NCBI GenBank assembly: GCA_014378525.1
Contig: JACMNL010000003.1
Location: 1 to 43,749, forward strand
Origin: Bacteriovorax sp.
GTDB taxonomy: Bacteria; Bdellovibrionota; Bacteriovoracia; Bacteriovoracales; Bacteriovoracaceae
Direction: 5' to 3'
Length of the DNA stretch: 43,749 nt
Part shown: in pieces, positions 16,793 through 25,417 of the stretch
Layout: every line of letters begins with the position of its first letter
Numbering within the stretch: position 1 is the stretch's first letter
Made by a program: the position numbers and the translations under genes
Notes under the pieces: generated by a model
What the model was told of the DNA's origin: nothing
The model's input: the letters and a program-made list of their open reading frames with translations, nothing else
Database searches by the model: none

Positions 16793-17776
16793 ATGGAAAA
16801 TTATTCTGTTTTAAAAATGCTTGTACTTGATGAAATTCTTGATATGCGCCCAAGTTTTGAAATGAGTCGTGAATTGGGCTTTAATTTTGATAAATATAAG
16901 CGCTGGATGAAGAGCGAAAAGATACTTCGCTGGAATGAGTTTGTAGAAATTTGTGAGAAGTTTAATCTCAATCTCGCCGGAGCAATTGAAATGCTAAAGC
17001 TTCCGATAGAGGATGCTGTCGTTTCTGAAAAACTTTTCACTCATTTAAAAGAATCCACTTTCCTTAAAACCAACCAGGAAATCTCAGACTATCTGAATTG
17101 CCATGTCTCTGTCGTTAAAAGATATAGCATTGGAAATACCATACCGGATGTTGAAACAATATTTAAGCTCATCAGCTTTAAATCCAATCATCTTTCAATG
17201 TTTGTCAGCCGCTTGTTTTCTGATGAAATTAAAAATCCATTCCTTAAGAAATGGGTGGATACTGACTCGAGTTCTGCTAGATTTGAGAGCCAGTTCCCGA
17301 TAAGTTCAATGATTAGTGCTGCACTCTTTCTGGATGGATATAAAAAAAGAAACATCCGGACTGCAGAGTGGTTAAGTGCCGTCTTGAATCTTGAATTATC
17401 AAACGTTCATGAAGCATTGAAACAAATGATTGATTCTCATATCATCAAGGTGGTTGCTGATGATGTCTTTGTGCCGGAACATATTACGACAAACCTGGAT
17501 GGAGTAACAATTCAGGAGATCATACCTTTTATTCAGTATCTGAACCGCACTGTTGTAGAAAAACTGGAGAGAAAAAAAAGGCCAGAGTTTAAATCAAGTG
17601 CTGCTCAAAGTGCTCTTGAATACAGAGTTTTTCCAGCAAGTTTAGAATCTATCGATAAAATTAATCTAATCCTTAATAAAGCTCACACAGAAATTCTTAA
17701 GGTACTTGAAGAGGACGAATGCCCAAAAATCGAGGTTCGAACAATTTTGCTCCAGCATTTTAGCCTTACAAAATAG
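16793..17776 (+). CDS. DUF4423-type putative transcriptional regulator
   Basis: A 327-residue cytoplasmic protein. The N-terminal part (about 1-130) contains two helix-turn-helix-like stretches, including EISDYLNCHVSVVKRYSIGN. The C-terminal half matches the DUF4423 / TIGR02147 pattern: TAEWLSAVLNLELSNVHEALKQM reads as a winged helix, and the protein ends in KIEVRTILLQHFSLTK, like the FPLT ending of that family. These proteins are abundant in Bdellovibrionota and fibrobacters and are presumed regulators. The target is unknown; the divergent methyltransferase and the downstream FeeM-PilZ gene are the closest candidates. A short hairpin overlaps its stop codon. Confidence 0.7.
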   Translation: MENYSVLKMLVLDEILDMRPSFEMSRELGFNFDKYKRWMKSEKILRWNEFVEICEKFNLNLAGAIEMLKLPIEDAVVSEKLFTHLKESTFLKTNQEISDYLNCHVSVVKRYSIGNTIPDVETIFKLISFKSNHLSMFVSRLFSDEIKNPFLKKWVDTDSSSARFESQFPISSMISAALFLDGYKKRNIRTAEWLSAVLNLELSNVHEALKQMIDSHIIKVVADDVFVPEHITTNLDGVTIQEIIPFIQYLNRTVVEKLERKKRPEFKSSAAQSALEYRVFPASLESIDKINLILNKAHTEILKVLEEDECPKIEVRTILLQHFSLTK

Positions 17777-17790
17777 AGCCAGACGGCTCT
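17775..17790 (+). terminator. Short hairpin at the end of the regulator gene
   Basis: AGAGCC-AGAC-GGCTCT is a perfect 6-bp GC-containing stem with a four-base loop. It overlaps the stop codon and is followed by CATTTATCC. The U-tract is weak, so termination may be partial. A second 6-bp hairpin (ATCACC/GGTGAT, 17832-17849) lies further on, before the FeeM-PilZ gene. Confidence 0.5.
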
Positions 17791-17905
17791 CATTTATCCT
17801 CATGCCAGATTAGTTATCATAATTTAAATCCATCACCGATCATGGTGATATGAAAACAAAAAATTCAATGCTGTTTGTCCTTTGTCATTTTAGGAGTTCG
17901 ATAAA

Positions 17906-19081
17906 ATGATTTCATTTTTTAAAGGAATACTCATCAGACATTTCCACAATGTGGACTGCATCTGGAAGCTGGACGATGTAACAGTAAAAGTTGCAGAAAC
18001 TTATGAAGAATTAAAAGCTGCTTCAGAACTTCTGCATGACTCCTACGTTGGAAAAAAATTGATGGAAGCCCACCCTTCAGGAATGCGGATAAATATCCAT
18101 TCTCTTCTTCCGCATTGTACGGTGATTGTCGCCGTTGATAAGCTAAAAAGAGTTATTGGCACTGTTTCACTAATCAGAGACACTCAGCTGGGAATACCTG
18201 CCGATCACGCATTCAAAATCGAACTGAATAATATCCGGAATCAAATGCACAGGCAGCTGGTTGAGGTTTCGGCCCTGGCAATTCATCCAATGTATCGACA
18301 TGAATCGCATGGACTTCAATTTCTGCTCAACCGCTACCTTTATACCTATTGCAAAAATATACTGAACATCAACACATTGGTTATAGTCATCCACCCGAAT
18401 GCTGAATATTTTTACAAGGCACTTTTATTATTTAAGCCAATGGGGAGAGTCGTCTCCTATAGTTTTGTTAAAGGTGCCCTTGCGCGCTTGATGTATCTTG
18501 ATTTCTCCGGAGAGTTTGAGAAAAAAATCTGGAGAAGATATTTATGGAGAAAGAATTCACTAGTTGACTACTTTCTTCATCAAAATGATGAGCGGTTAAT
18601 TTATAAAAAACTTTCATCAAATTCTAACGATAGTGTCGGGACACTAGATAAAAATATTTCTATGAAACTTATTAGAGCTTCAGGTTTTAATATTAATATA
18701 CTTAATCAATGGGAGCTATCATCCCTGATCACAGGTTTGAATTTAGATATCTCTGATCTTGAAAAGTTCAATTTACAGGATTTCAATGTTATTTCCAGTT
18801 ATCGTTTTTATAAAAAGATTTTTGCACAAATTCGAATTAACAATCACTCACTAATGATTACTGTATTCAATCTAAGTAAAACTGGAGCTTTTTTAGAAAT
18901 GAGTCTTGAGTATTATAACGAGTCTGTTGATAGAGGTTATATTAGCTTTAACTTAAATGGAGTAGAGTTCAGTACAGAATTTAAAATTTGTTGGATTAAT
19001 AATGGCCGCTCCAATAAATTACCTTTTGGTATTGGCATTCAATTTATCAATGGCCAGTTGGATCTATTTGATGCCGCTTAA
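17906..19081 (+). CDS. FeeM-like N-acyltransferase fused to PilZ domain, paralogue A
   Basis: A 391-residue protein. Residues about 20-200 resemble the GNAT-fold N-acyl amino acid synthase FeeM / autoinducer-synthase group: ASELLHDSYV, GTVSLIRDT, and VEVSALAIHPMYRHESHGLQF. FeeM joins an acyl chain from acyl-ACP to an amino acid. Residues about 275-385 form a PilZ-type c-di-GMP domain with NLSKTGAFLEM ((D/N)xSxxG) and the typical end LPFGIGIQF. The upstream RxxxR motif reads RFYKK, so ligand binding may be altered. AGGAG precedes the ATG. The paralogue at 25418 keeps the same arrangement. A role in c-di-GMP-gated lipo-amino-acid synthesis is an inference. Confidence 0.8.
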   Translation: MISFFKGILIRHFHNVDCIWKLDDVTVKVAETYEELKAASELLHDSYVGKKLMEAHPSGMRINIHSLLPHCTVIVAVDKLKRVIGTVSLIRDTQLGIPADHAFKIELNNIRNQMHRQLVEVSALAIHPMYRHESHGLQFLLNRYLYTYCKNILNINTLVIVIHPNAEYFYKALLLFKPMGRVVSYSFVKGALARLMYLDFSGEFEKKIWRRYLWRKNSLVDYFLHQNDERLIYKKLSSNSNDSVGTLDKNISMKLIRASGFNINILNQWELSSLITGLNLDISDLEKFNLQDFNVISSYRFYKKIFAQIRINNHSLMITVFNLSKTGAFLEMSLEYYNESVDRGYISFNLNGVEFSTEFKICWINNGRSNKLPFGIGIQFINGQLDLFDAA

Positions 19082-19113
19082 AATTTATAGGTCGCTATTC
19101 GAAGAGTTCTGTC

Positions 19114-19500
19114 ATGGAAGTAGCTAATGATAAAAATTTATTTCATGAAAGTTTCTTAAACTATTTTGGTGGAAGTAACGGTTCTCAGCTAGCTGCCAGA
19201 GACTGTTAATAATTATGTTTTACATGGAACTATCTCGATATTGAAAAAGATGTCTGCGATAATTTAAACGATGACAGAACTTCAATTCTAAAAGACGGGA
19301 ACACGATTTTCTCAATGGTTTAACTCTAACTCTTACGAAGATACTACAGAGTAAGACAATGCTTAAAAAATTTTGTGGAATGGGTAAAGGATTAAGACAT
19401 ATTTAACGGCCATTTTTCATGGCACCCTTTTTGGGAACCGATTAGGCATACTTACAAAGTAGTACTTGATTTCACATCTGCCATTCCGGTCACTAATTAA
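19114..19500 (+). pseudogene. Decayed secreted-protein-like gene fragment
   Basis: The 469-bp stretch between FeeM-PilZ A and the Ser/Thr-rich protein has no intact gene. One frame from ATG 19114 to TAA 19500 reads as protein-like segments broken by in-frame stops: FHESFLNYFGGSNGSQLAAR, then FTWNYLDIEKDVCDNLNDDR, and after more stops DIFNGHFSWHPFWEP followed by HTYKVVLDFTSAIPVTN. A neighbouring frame near 19317 gives FNSNSYEDTTE, suggesting a frameshift as well. The composition looks like former coding sequence. The parent family was not recognised. Confidence 0.45.
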
Positions 19501-19550
19501 TAAATTCATTATAAAAACAAAATTACGCTAATATTTATATAGAGGTAGAT

Positions 19551-21941
19551 ATGAAGTTAATTATTAAGAGTACATGCTTGCTGGTTTTAATGACGGTTAA
19601 TGCTTTTGGAGAGCCGACTCCTGCAGGAGCAACACCTACTTTTACTACATCTGCAGGTAATTCATTTACGTACTATTATAAGAACGGCGATCCGGTACCT
19701 CCCGGAACAAAAATGTTTCTTTCACCGGCAGGAACGGCCCAGCTCACAAACGATCAGGGCTTCATTACTGATAGTGTCTTTCCAACTCAAGCAGATGCTC
19801 AACGTGCGAGAGAGTATCAACCAGATTGTTCGGGTGCCGTTTTTGGCCCTGGCCCTGGTGGAATACCTGCAGGTTGTCCTGGTTCATCGAACACATCTGG
19901 AAGTGCATCAGCAGCGCCTGCTGTAGATGATAAAGCATATGATAAAGCAAGCTTCGAACTAATAACTTTATTATATGGAGCTTCTGAAATCGGCGCAAAA
20001 TCATGTACGCCTGCTGGAGCAAAAATGCCAGGGTCACTTTCTTCCTGGTGGGCGGCCGTAAAAGTTTATTCAACCGGTGAAGTTGCTCGTGATAAAACAC
20101 TAAATGAAAACATAAATATAATTCAAAAAAAGATTCAGGATTTAACAGGAGCTAATACTGCTGATAAAGATTTGCAGACAGAAGCTATTCAGCTACAGAT
20201 TGAACTGGTAAATGCCAGCATCGAAAGCGTCAACGGCACTAATGGAAGAATTCCTCTCAGAGAAAAACTACTGGTCGCTTCACTTCAGTCTACCGAAGCG
20301 AATGGAAAAGAAAATATTAAAACAGTCGAAGCTTACAAAAACATGGTTGATAAATCATTTGTCGCTTCTTTAGATGCAGCAAAGGCCGCATGTGGCAGAA
20401 AGAAAAAAGTTAAGACATGTGTGACTGATGAAGATGGAAATGAAACGTGTACAGAAAAAGAAGTGAAAGATCCTGTTCCAGGATGTGATGTGGCCATGGC
20501 CCAGATTCCGGTAATGAGATCAGGTCCTGCACAAAGTTATGGTGAAACTTACTTAACGACAATGCCAAGTACTGCACTTAATAACAAGTTGGAATCTTTC
20601 GAAACAGATATGACAAACATTATGGCCGCTATTCCAAGATCGAATGATGGGAATTATGACTGGTCATCTCCCATGGAAGAAGGGCTTAAAGCAATGAAGC
20701 TTGCACGCAAAGACTCTGGAACTAAATGTCCAATTGGTGATGATGCCGGCGGAAAAGATAAAATTTCAAAAGCATCGACAAACTTTTTATCTAGTCTCGG
20801 GCTTGATGATAGCTCGATTAGTGTTGCGAAAACTTTCGGTGACGTCTGGGGAGCTTCTGATAAAGTTATCGGGCAGGCCGCGTACCGTGGAGAGTATTTC
20901 GCACTTGTCGGAAAACAAATCAATGCAATTTTGGCAATGGATAGAGCAAAACTTCAGACTCTATTGAACACAAAAACAAAACTTGAAAATTATCTGAAAA
21001 ATATTAAGACAGCTATTGCAGGTGGAGCAACTGTAGCAGCTAAGTCCACAACCACGACGACAACGACGACATCACCTTCAAAATCAGCAACGGGATCTGG
21101 CGCTGCGGCCATTTCTAAAAATCAACAGACAGAGATATCGATAAGTAAAAATGCCGTGAATGCAGCACCGACTTCTACAGGTCTTCAGAGTGCGGCGTTA
21201 GTTACTGGGGCATTAACGACAGCACCTAAGTCAGCTGCTTCAGGGGTCACATCATCTTCAACTTCGGCTGGAAGTATAAACTCAACTGATGGATTAAGTC
21301 TTGGAAGTGCATCAATGGCACTTGCTAAAAAAAGTATAGAAGGAATTGCTAAAAACGATAAAAAATTATCAGGAATGGTTCAGACTTCAGACGGATCGAG
21401 CACGGCAAGTTCAACGGGGTCATCATCGAGTAAAACAGATTCAAAATCAAAAGCAGCAAAACCGACAGGAACACAGCTGACAGTTATTAACAACGACTCA
21501 GGTGCCGATTCATTAAAGGGTCAGATTGCTTCTTCTTTTAAGGCCCTGGACAACGATCCAAAAGCAAATGAAATTTATAAGTCTGCTTCAAACGGTTACA
21601 GTGAATATTCTTCTGAAGGAAGAAATAATTACTCTGGAAGCATTCGAAAGGGCACACGTACGGTCTCCGAAACGACGCTTGGTTATTCAAAACCGCCTGC
21701 GGGATCAAAAGGGATTCCAATGGCCACTACAAATCTTAAGCATACAGCTGCAGTAAAAACATCTGGACCTGTTACTGAAGATGGAAGATTATTGTCACAA
21801 AGTATTGTGGCGAAAAAGTTCAAGAAAAAAGACGAATATACAACTTTAGAAAATGATTCTCTTTTCCAGAGAGTGACAAAAGCGTATATCAGAAATTATG
21901 AGAAAGTAGATGATTCTCCAGCTCCAGTAGAAGCTCCATAA
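19551..21941 (+). CDS. Large secreted Ser/Thr-rich protein, function unknown
   Basis: A 796-residue protein with a signal peptide (cleavage after about NAFG, residue 20). The N-terminal third is Pro/Gly-rich and has a few Cys. Residues about 185-270 are predicted helical. A Lys/Glu-rich segment around residues 282-312 contains CVTDEDGNETC. From about residue 495 to 660 the sequence is low-complexity Ser/Thr/Ala/Gly/Lys, including a run of eight or nine Thr. The C-terminus is basic and ends with a conserved-looking LFQRVTKAYIRNYEKVDD segment. AGAGGTAG precedes the ATG and a strong terminator follows at 21951. It may be a surface or cell-wall protein; no family was recognised. Confidence 0.75.
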   Translation: MKLIIKSTCLLVLMTVNAFGEPTPAGATPTFTTSAGNSFTYYYKNGDPVPPGTKMFLSPAGTAQLTNDQGFITDSVFPTQADAQRAREYQPDCSGAVFGPGPGGIPAGCPGSSNTSGSASAAPAVDDKAYDKASFELITLLYGASEIGAKSCTPAGAKMPGSLSSWWAAVKVYSTGEVARDKTLNENINIIQKKIQDLTGANTADKDLQTEAIQLQIELVNASIESVNGTNGRIPLREKLLVASLQSTEANGKENIKTVEAYKNMVDKSFVASLDAAKAACGRKKKVKTCVTDEDGNETCTEKEVKDPVPGCDVAMAQIPVMRSGPAQSYGETYLTTMPSTALNNKLESFETDMTNIMAAIPRSNDGNYDWSSPMEEGLKAMKLARKDSGTKCPIGDDAGGKDKISKASTNFLSSLGLDDSSISVAKTFGDVWGASDKVIGQAAYRGEYFALVGKQINAILAMDRAKLQTLLNTKTKLENYLKNIKTAIAGGATVAAKSTTTTTTTTSPSKSATGSGAAAISKNQQTEISISKNAVNAAPTSTGLQSAALVTGALTTAPKSAASGVTSSSTSAGSINSTDGLSLGSASMALAKKSIEGIAKNDKKLSGMVQTSDGSSTASSTGSSSSKTDSKSKAAKPTGTQLTVINNDSGADSLKGQIASSFKALDNDPKANEIYKSASNGYSEYSSEGRNNYSGSIRKGTRTVSETTLGYSKPPAGSKGIPMATTNLKHTAAVKTSGPVTEDGRLLSQSIVAKKFKKKDEYTTLENDSLFQRVTKAYIRNYEKVDDSPAPVEAP

Positions 21942-21950
21942 AAATTATTA

Positions 21951-21998
21951 AACATTACAGGGCATTTTATATTGCTCTGTAATGTTCCAATATTTTTT
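21951..21998 (+). terminator. Intrinsic terminator after the Ser/Thr-rich protein gene
   Basis: AACATTACAGGGCA (21951-21964) pairs with TGCTCTGTAATGTT (21973-21986) through 14 bp with one G-U pair and an eight-base loop. A T-rich tract (TATTTTTT) begins a few bases later. This is a convincing rho-independent terminator 10 bp after the stop codon. Confidence 0.8.
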
Positions 21999-22152
21999 CT
22001 TCAAATAATTGGTTCCTGCAGACTAGTGGTATCCTCACCGCGCATAGCTGCTGGTATTATTTACTTAAAACTCCTTTTTTAACAAATTCTTAACAAACTT
22101 TTTAGAAAAATAGGTTATAAGTCACTCATTAATATCTAAAAAAGGAGTACCT

Positions 22153-22617
22153 ATGAACTTTAAAGCTTTAATCCTTATTGCCCTATCTGTTCCTTTTATG
22201 GCATCTGCCAATACTACCTGTTACACAACAAAAACTCCGATCATTCGTTACTTGCCAGCTAAATACTATGTTCCGGCAACAATCTGCCTTGAGAGCATTT
22301 CTGAATCAGTTGTCTCAAACGAGATCAATGTAGAGAGTGCAGATGGATCGCTTCCAAAAAATTTTACAATTACAAAGTTAAGCATTCACAATGAAGACCG
22401 TTACACTTTTTCTGCTAAAAATGTTCTAGTTGATGAAGACTACTCTGCAAATGCTTGTGGAAGTTTTGAAAAAGCTGTTTTAACAATTGCCGGTGAATCA
22501 ACGGTATCAAACATTGGAACGAGCGACTTAACGATCACACTTAAAGTAGAAAACTTAAAAGATGCATGTCACTCAGACGTACGCACCGAATATGCAACTT
22601 ACGAACTAGTTAAATAA
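22153..22617 (+). CDS. Small secreted protein, function unknown
   Basis: A 154-residue protein with a signal peptide (cleavage after about FMASA, residue 18). The mature part is about 136 residues, rich in beta-forming and Thr/Ser residues, with Cys in TTCYTT, ATICLES, NACGSF and DACHSD that could form two disulfides. No known family was recognised. A strong AAAGGAG ribosome-binding site precedes the ATG, and a 12-bp hairpin follows the stop. It is a single-gene unit. Confidence 0.75.
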   Translation: MNFKALILIALSVPFMASANTTCYTTKTPIIRYLPAKYYVPATICLESISESVVSNEINVESADGSLPKNFTITKLSIHNEDRYTFSAKNVLVDEDYSANACGSFEKAVLTIAGESTVSNIGTSDLTITLKVENLKDACHSDVRTEYATYELVK

Positions 22618-22627
22618 AAATTACCAG

Positions 22628-22659
22628 CAGACTTGTGGTAGCAATAGACCACAAGTCTG
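22628..22659 (+). terminator. Perfect 12-bp hairpin after the small secreted protein gene
   Basis: CAGACTTGTGGT (22628-22639) and ACCACAAGTCTG (22648-22659) form a perfect 12-bp stem with an eight-base loop, 10 bases after the stop codon. Only a short TCTC follows instead of a U-tract. It is a likely transcript end or mRNA 3' stabiliser. Confidence 0.55.
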
Positions 22660-22674
22660 TCTCAAGAGGCCTTT

Positions 22675-22812
22675 GTGTGGATACGGTTTAGGGGTTCAAA
22701 TTGTGAGCACAAAGAATTATTTAAATGTCTCTCAGAAGTAGATCACAACTCCAACCCAATGAGTCGTGTTTTTGATCAAAAAAAAGAGCTGATGATTCAT
22801 CCATCCAATTGA
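22675..22812 (+). other. Possible small ORF or gene remnant (GTG start, 45 codons)
   Basis: The gap 22618-22884 holds the hairpin and this short frame. A GTG at 22675 with AAGAGG upstream would give 45 residues (contains NCEHKELFKCLSEVD and NPMSRVFDQKKELMIHP). The frame is open further back to about 22648, into the hairpin. The composition is protein-like, but there is no signal peptide and no known match, so it may be the tail of a lost gene. Confidence 0.25.
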
Positions 22813-22884
22813 AGTTTTCAAGATGTTTAGTTATCCTAAAATACCATAGGCATATCTATCATTTTTTAAAACTCAAGGTTTAGC

Positions 22885-23850
22885 ATGAAATACATTATGC
22901 TCTTATTATCGCTTTTCTGCGCGAACGCCAATTCACAAATAACAGACACAGGGGATTCAACTAAGACTGAAATTAATTTTCCGGGCGCAGAGTTGATCAT
23001 GAATTCTTACAAGCTTGAAGATTTTGGCAACTTTACCGATAACTGGAAAATGGTCACTGTTAGATTTAGAGAAGACACAAAAGAAATGCGTGTGACTTAT
23101 GCTAATCCACTTGCCTACGAATATCTTGTTTCTGATAAAAAGAAGACTGATTATCCAGATGGAGCAGTCTTTGCAAAAATTGGAATTAAAACAATTAACG
23201 ATCCAATGTTCACAAGTTCCATTGTTCCTGCTGGAGCCAAACGTTTTCAGTTCATGGTGCATGATCAAAAAAAATTCGCAAACACTGGCGGCTGGGGATA
23301 CGTTCTCTTTAATTCCGAAGGTAAAACATTTCCTGGAGAAGTTCAAAAAAATAGTGAAGCTTGTTTTGCTTGCCATACCGCTGTTGAAAGCAAAGGGTAT
23401 GTTTTTTCTGAACTTGCTTCGTTTAATACAAAATTAGAACCTGTTGCTGAGTCAAAAAAACAAAATAATGTTTCAGCTTTAAAATTTGTTAACTTCAAAG
23501 CGAAGGAGTTGCCCGTGTCGATAAAAAAATACTTAGATAAAAAAATAGTCATTGTTGATCTATATGAAGGTGAGATGAGTAAAAGATATTTCCAAGGTAC
23601 TCTGGATGAAATTTTACCTACTCTTATTGAAAGATCTGTCAAAAATGCAAAGGTGACGATTTTTTTGTCAGATGATAAAAAAGAATTCTCTATGGTTGAG
23701 TCTTCTATAAATAAGAAAAAATGTACCAATAGCGATGAACCATTGAGGGTCGTCGTGCACCAGACAATGGGTGTTCCAGAAAAAAAGAATTCCAGTAAAT
23801 TAATTTTTAAGGTTATACAAAAAGAAAGTTGCCGGGCAGTTTTAATATGA
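22885..23850 (+). CDS. Cytochrome P460 family protein B
   Basis: A 321-residue protein, a clear paralogue of P460-A. A signal peptide (cleavage after about ANANS) is followed by an extra segment of about 20 residues, then the P460 blocks WKMVTVRFREDTKEMRVTYANP, YPDGAVFAKIG and GAKRFQFMVHDQ, and the haem c motif CFACH (160-164). A C-terminal extension with LYEGEMSKRYFQGTLDEILPTL matches LEGEISQHIFQGTLEEIKPTL in P460-A. P460 proteins bind a haem cross-linked to a lysine; the Lys in AVFAKIG is conserved in both copies here and is the candidate. The stop overlaps the start of the ASST-like gene (ATGA), so the two products should be made together. Confidence 0.86.
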   Translation: MKYIMLLLSLFCANANSQITDTGDSTKTEINFPGAELIMNSYKLEDFGNFTDNWKMVTVRFREDTKEMRVTYANPLAYEYLVSDKKKTDYPDGAVFAKIGIKTINDPMFTSSIVPAGAKRFQFMVHDQKKFANTGGWGYVLFNSEGKTFPGEVQKNSEACFACHTAVESKGYVFSELASFNTKLEPVAESKKQNNVSALKFVNFKAKELPVSIKKYLDKKIVIVDLYEGEMSKRYFQGTLDEILPTLIERSVKNAKVTIFLSDDKKEFSMVESSINKKKCTNSDEPLRVVVHQTMGVPEKKNSSKLIFKVIQKESCRAVLI

Positions 23851-24986
23851 AAATATTATTTCTAATATTACTGGTTAATATTTGTCAGGCAGCCGAACAT
23901 GGACATTCTATTGTACAGTTGTCGCCACAAGAAACCTGGATAGAAACAATTCGTGTCCCTGAAAAAATGAGCCAAGAGGCCATATTTTTTGCACCGATTG
24001 GTGGAACATTTGCCTACCTAATGTCTTCAGGGGGAAAACTTCTTAGGAAATGGAAATTCCCGTCTCATGTTTATGACGTCAAACTTGATAATGAAGGTAA
24101 TATCCTGGCTTTATACAGAGATGAAAAACTTAATTTTCGTCAGGCCACAGGGGCCGTAAGACTAATTTCGAAAAATGGTAAAGTTTTGTGGGATTATAAA
24201 AATCCCAATTTACACCACAGCGTATCGCCCACAAACCATAAAACAGCAATGCTAATTGCTCATCAGCTGGTTGATGATCCACGATTCAAGTCTGATATTT
24301 TTTTAAAAAATAAAAATTTATCCTGCGATATTATTTTAGAAGTCGATAGGGAAAATAATATTGTCTGGTCTGTTGATCTTTATAAACTAGTTAAAATTGA
24401 TGATATCAATAAAATGAAAGATCGTCTTTCCTGGTTTCCGTCTGCAGACAATCAATCCATATGTCATACAAACTCTGTAAGAGAGTATGACAAAACACCA
24501 TTTTCGGATGAACCGGCCGTTCTGGTTTCAATAAAAAATCTCGACCTTGTAATGCTTATTGATAAGAAAAGTAAAAAAATTCTTTGGCAAAATAAATCAG
24601 GTTCGAGTAGCAATCAACATGACGCGAGACTTATCGGTAATTGGGTTTATATTTTTAACAATGGTCCTAATAACTCAGAGATTAATTCACAGGCCATTAG
24701 ATTAAATATTTTGAATGATAAACGAGAAATACTTTTTGAAAAAAACAGTTTTATGCATATGCCTTGGGGGTCTCCTACTAAATCCGGAGTCATTCCCATG
24801 AACAACGGAAATTTTTTGATAGTCTTAGGAGATCCTGGGCAGATATGGGAAGTGACTCCGGACGGTCTGCTTGTCAGAAAAATTATAGTTCTCGCCAGTA
24901 GGCTTGAATATGAAATGGCCTCGACTCTCTTTACAGTTGAAAAGTATGACCAGAGATTTTTGAAATCTGTCGGGATAGTAAAATGA
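23847..24986 (+). CDS. Arylsulfotransferase (ASST)-like secreted beta-propeller protein B
   Basis: A 379-residue protein starting at ATG 23847, which overlaps the P460-B stop as ATGA; the open frame extends six codons upstream from a TTG. The signal peptide is MKILFLILLVNICQA. Blade-like repeats (KLLRKWKFPSHVYDVKLDNEG, NGKVLWDYKNP, IDKKSKKILWQN, GQIWEVTPDGLLV) indicate an ASST/PQQ-type propeller. The His landmarks LHHSVS, CHTNSV and QHDARL follow the same order as in the lipoprotein at 14869-15930. A GSPTKSGVIPMNNGNFLIVLGD segment near the end is typical of the fold. It sits between P460-B and a Cys-rich protein in one coupled operon. Sulfotransfer is a family prediction only. Confidence 0.78.
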   Translation: MKILFLILLVNICQAAEHGHSIVQLSPQETWIETIRVPEKMSQEAIFFAPIGGTFAYLMSSGGKLLRKWKFPSHVYDVKLDNEGNILALYRDEKLNFRQATGAVRLISKNGKVLWDYKNPNLHHSVSPTNHKTAMLIAHQLVDDPRFKSDIFLKNKNLSCDIILEVDRENNIVWSVDLYKLVKIDDINKMKDRLSWFPSADNQSICHTNSVREYDKTPFSDEPAVLVSIKNLDLVMLIDKKSKKILWQNKSGSSSNQHDARLIGNWVYIFNNGPNNSEINSQAIRLNILNDKREILFEKNSFMHMPWGSPTKSGVIPMNNGNFLIVLGDPGQIWEVTPDGLLVRKIIVLASRLEYEMASTLFTVEKYDQRFLKSVGIVK

Positions 24987-25285
24987 AAAAGATAACCATT
25001 TTTGTTTTTACTTTAATAAGTTTTTTAATTTCAACAGCATCTCACGGGGCCAAAGGAACTACTGTTGAAAAAAATTGCCGGGCAACTGCAGCACAATGGA
25101 ATAAATGTAAGGGGCGACTTCCTAAAGGTATAAAGGGAGATAAAATATTGATTAGCGCCAGGTCGGAAAAAAAGGATGAGTGTTATGCGTGGGTTGGTAA
25201 GGCCGAATACAGTTGTGATAATGGAAAATGGATTATAGAAAAGTTCGGGCAAACCTGTAACTGGGACTGCATTTGTTGCTATTGA
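24983..25285 (+). CDS. Small secreted Cys-rich protein of the P460-B operon
   Basis: A 100-residue protein with a signal peptide (cleavage after about ASHG, residue 22). The mature 78 residues carry eight Cys, ending in CNWDCICCY. The middle part (DECYAWVGKAEYSCDNGKWI) resembles short beta modules of secreted proteins with a GxAxYxCxNGxW pattern. Its ATG overlaps the end of the ASST-like gene (ATGA). It could be a disulfide-rich partner or a metal-binding protein for the P460/ASST pair; no family was assigned. Confidence 0.72.
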   Translation: MKKITIFVFTLISFLISTASHGAKGTTVEKNCRATAAQWNKCKGRLPKGIKGDKILISARSEKKDECYAWVGKAEYSCDNGKWIIEKFGQTCNWDCICCY

Positions 25286-25417
25286 AAGTCTTTAACTATC
25301 ATTTTTTTATCACTCCTTCTTATTGATTTTACAACCTTAATCAGAAAATACTAAAGAAAATTACTCAGGTATCCGAATGGATTAATTATATTCAGTTAAG
25401 TTCATGCAAGGATAGAA

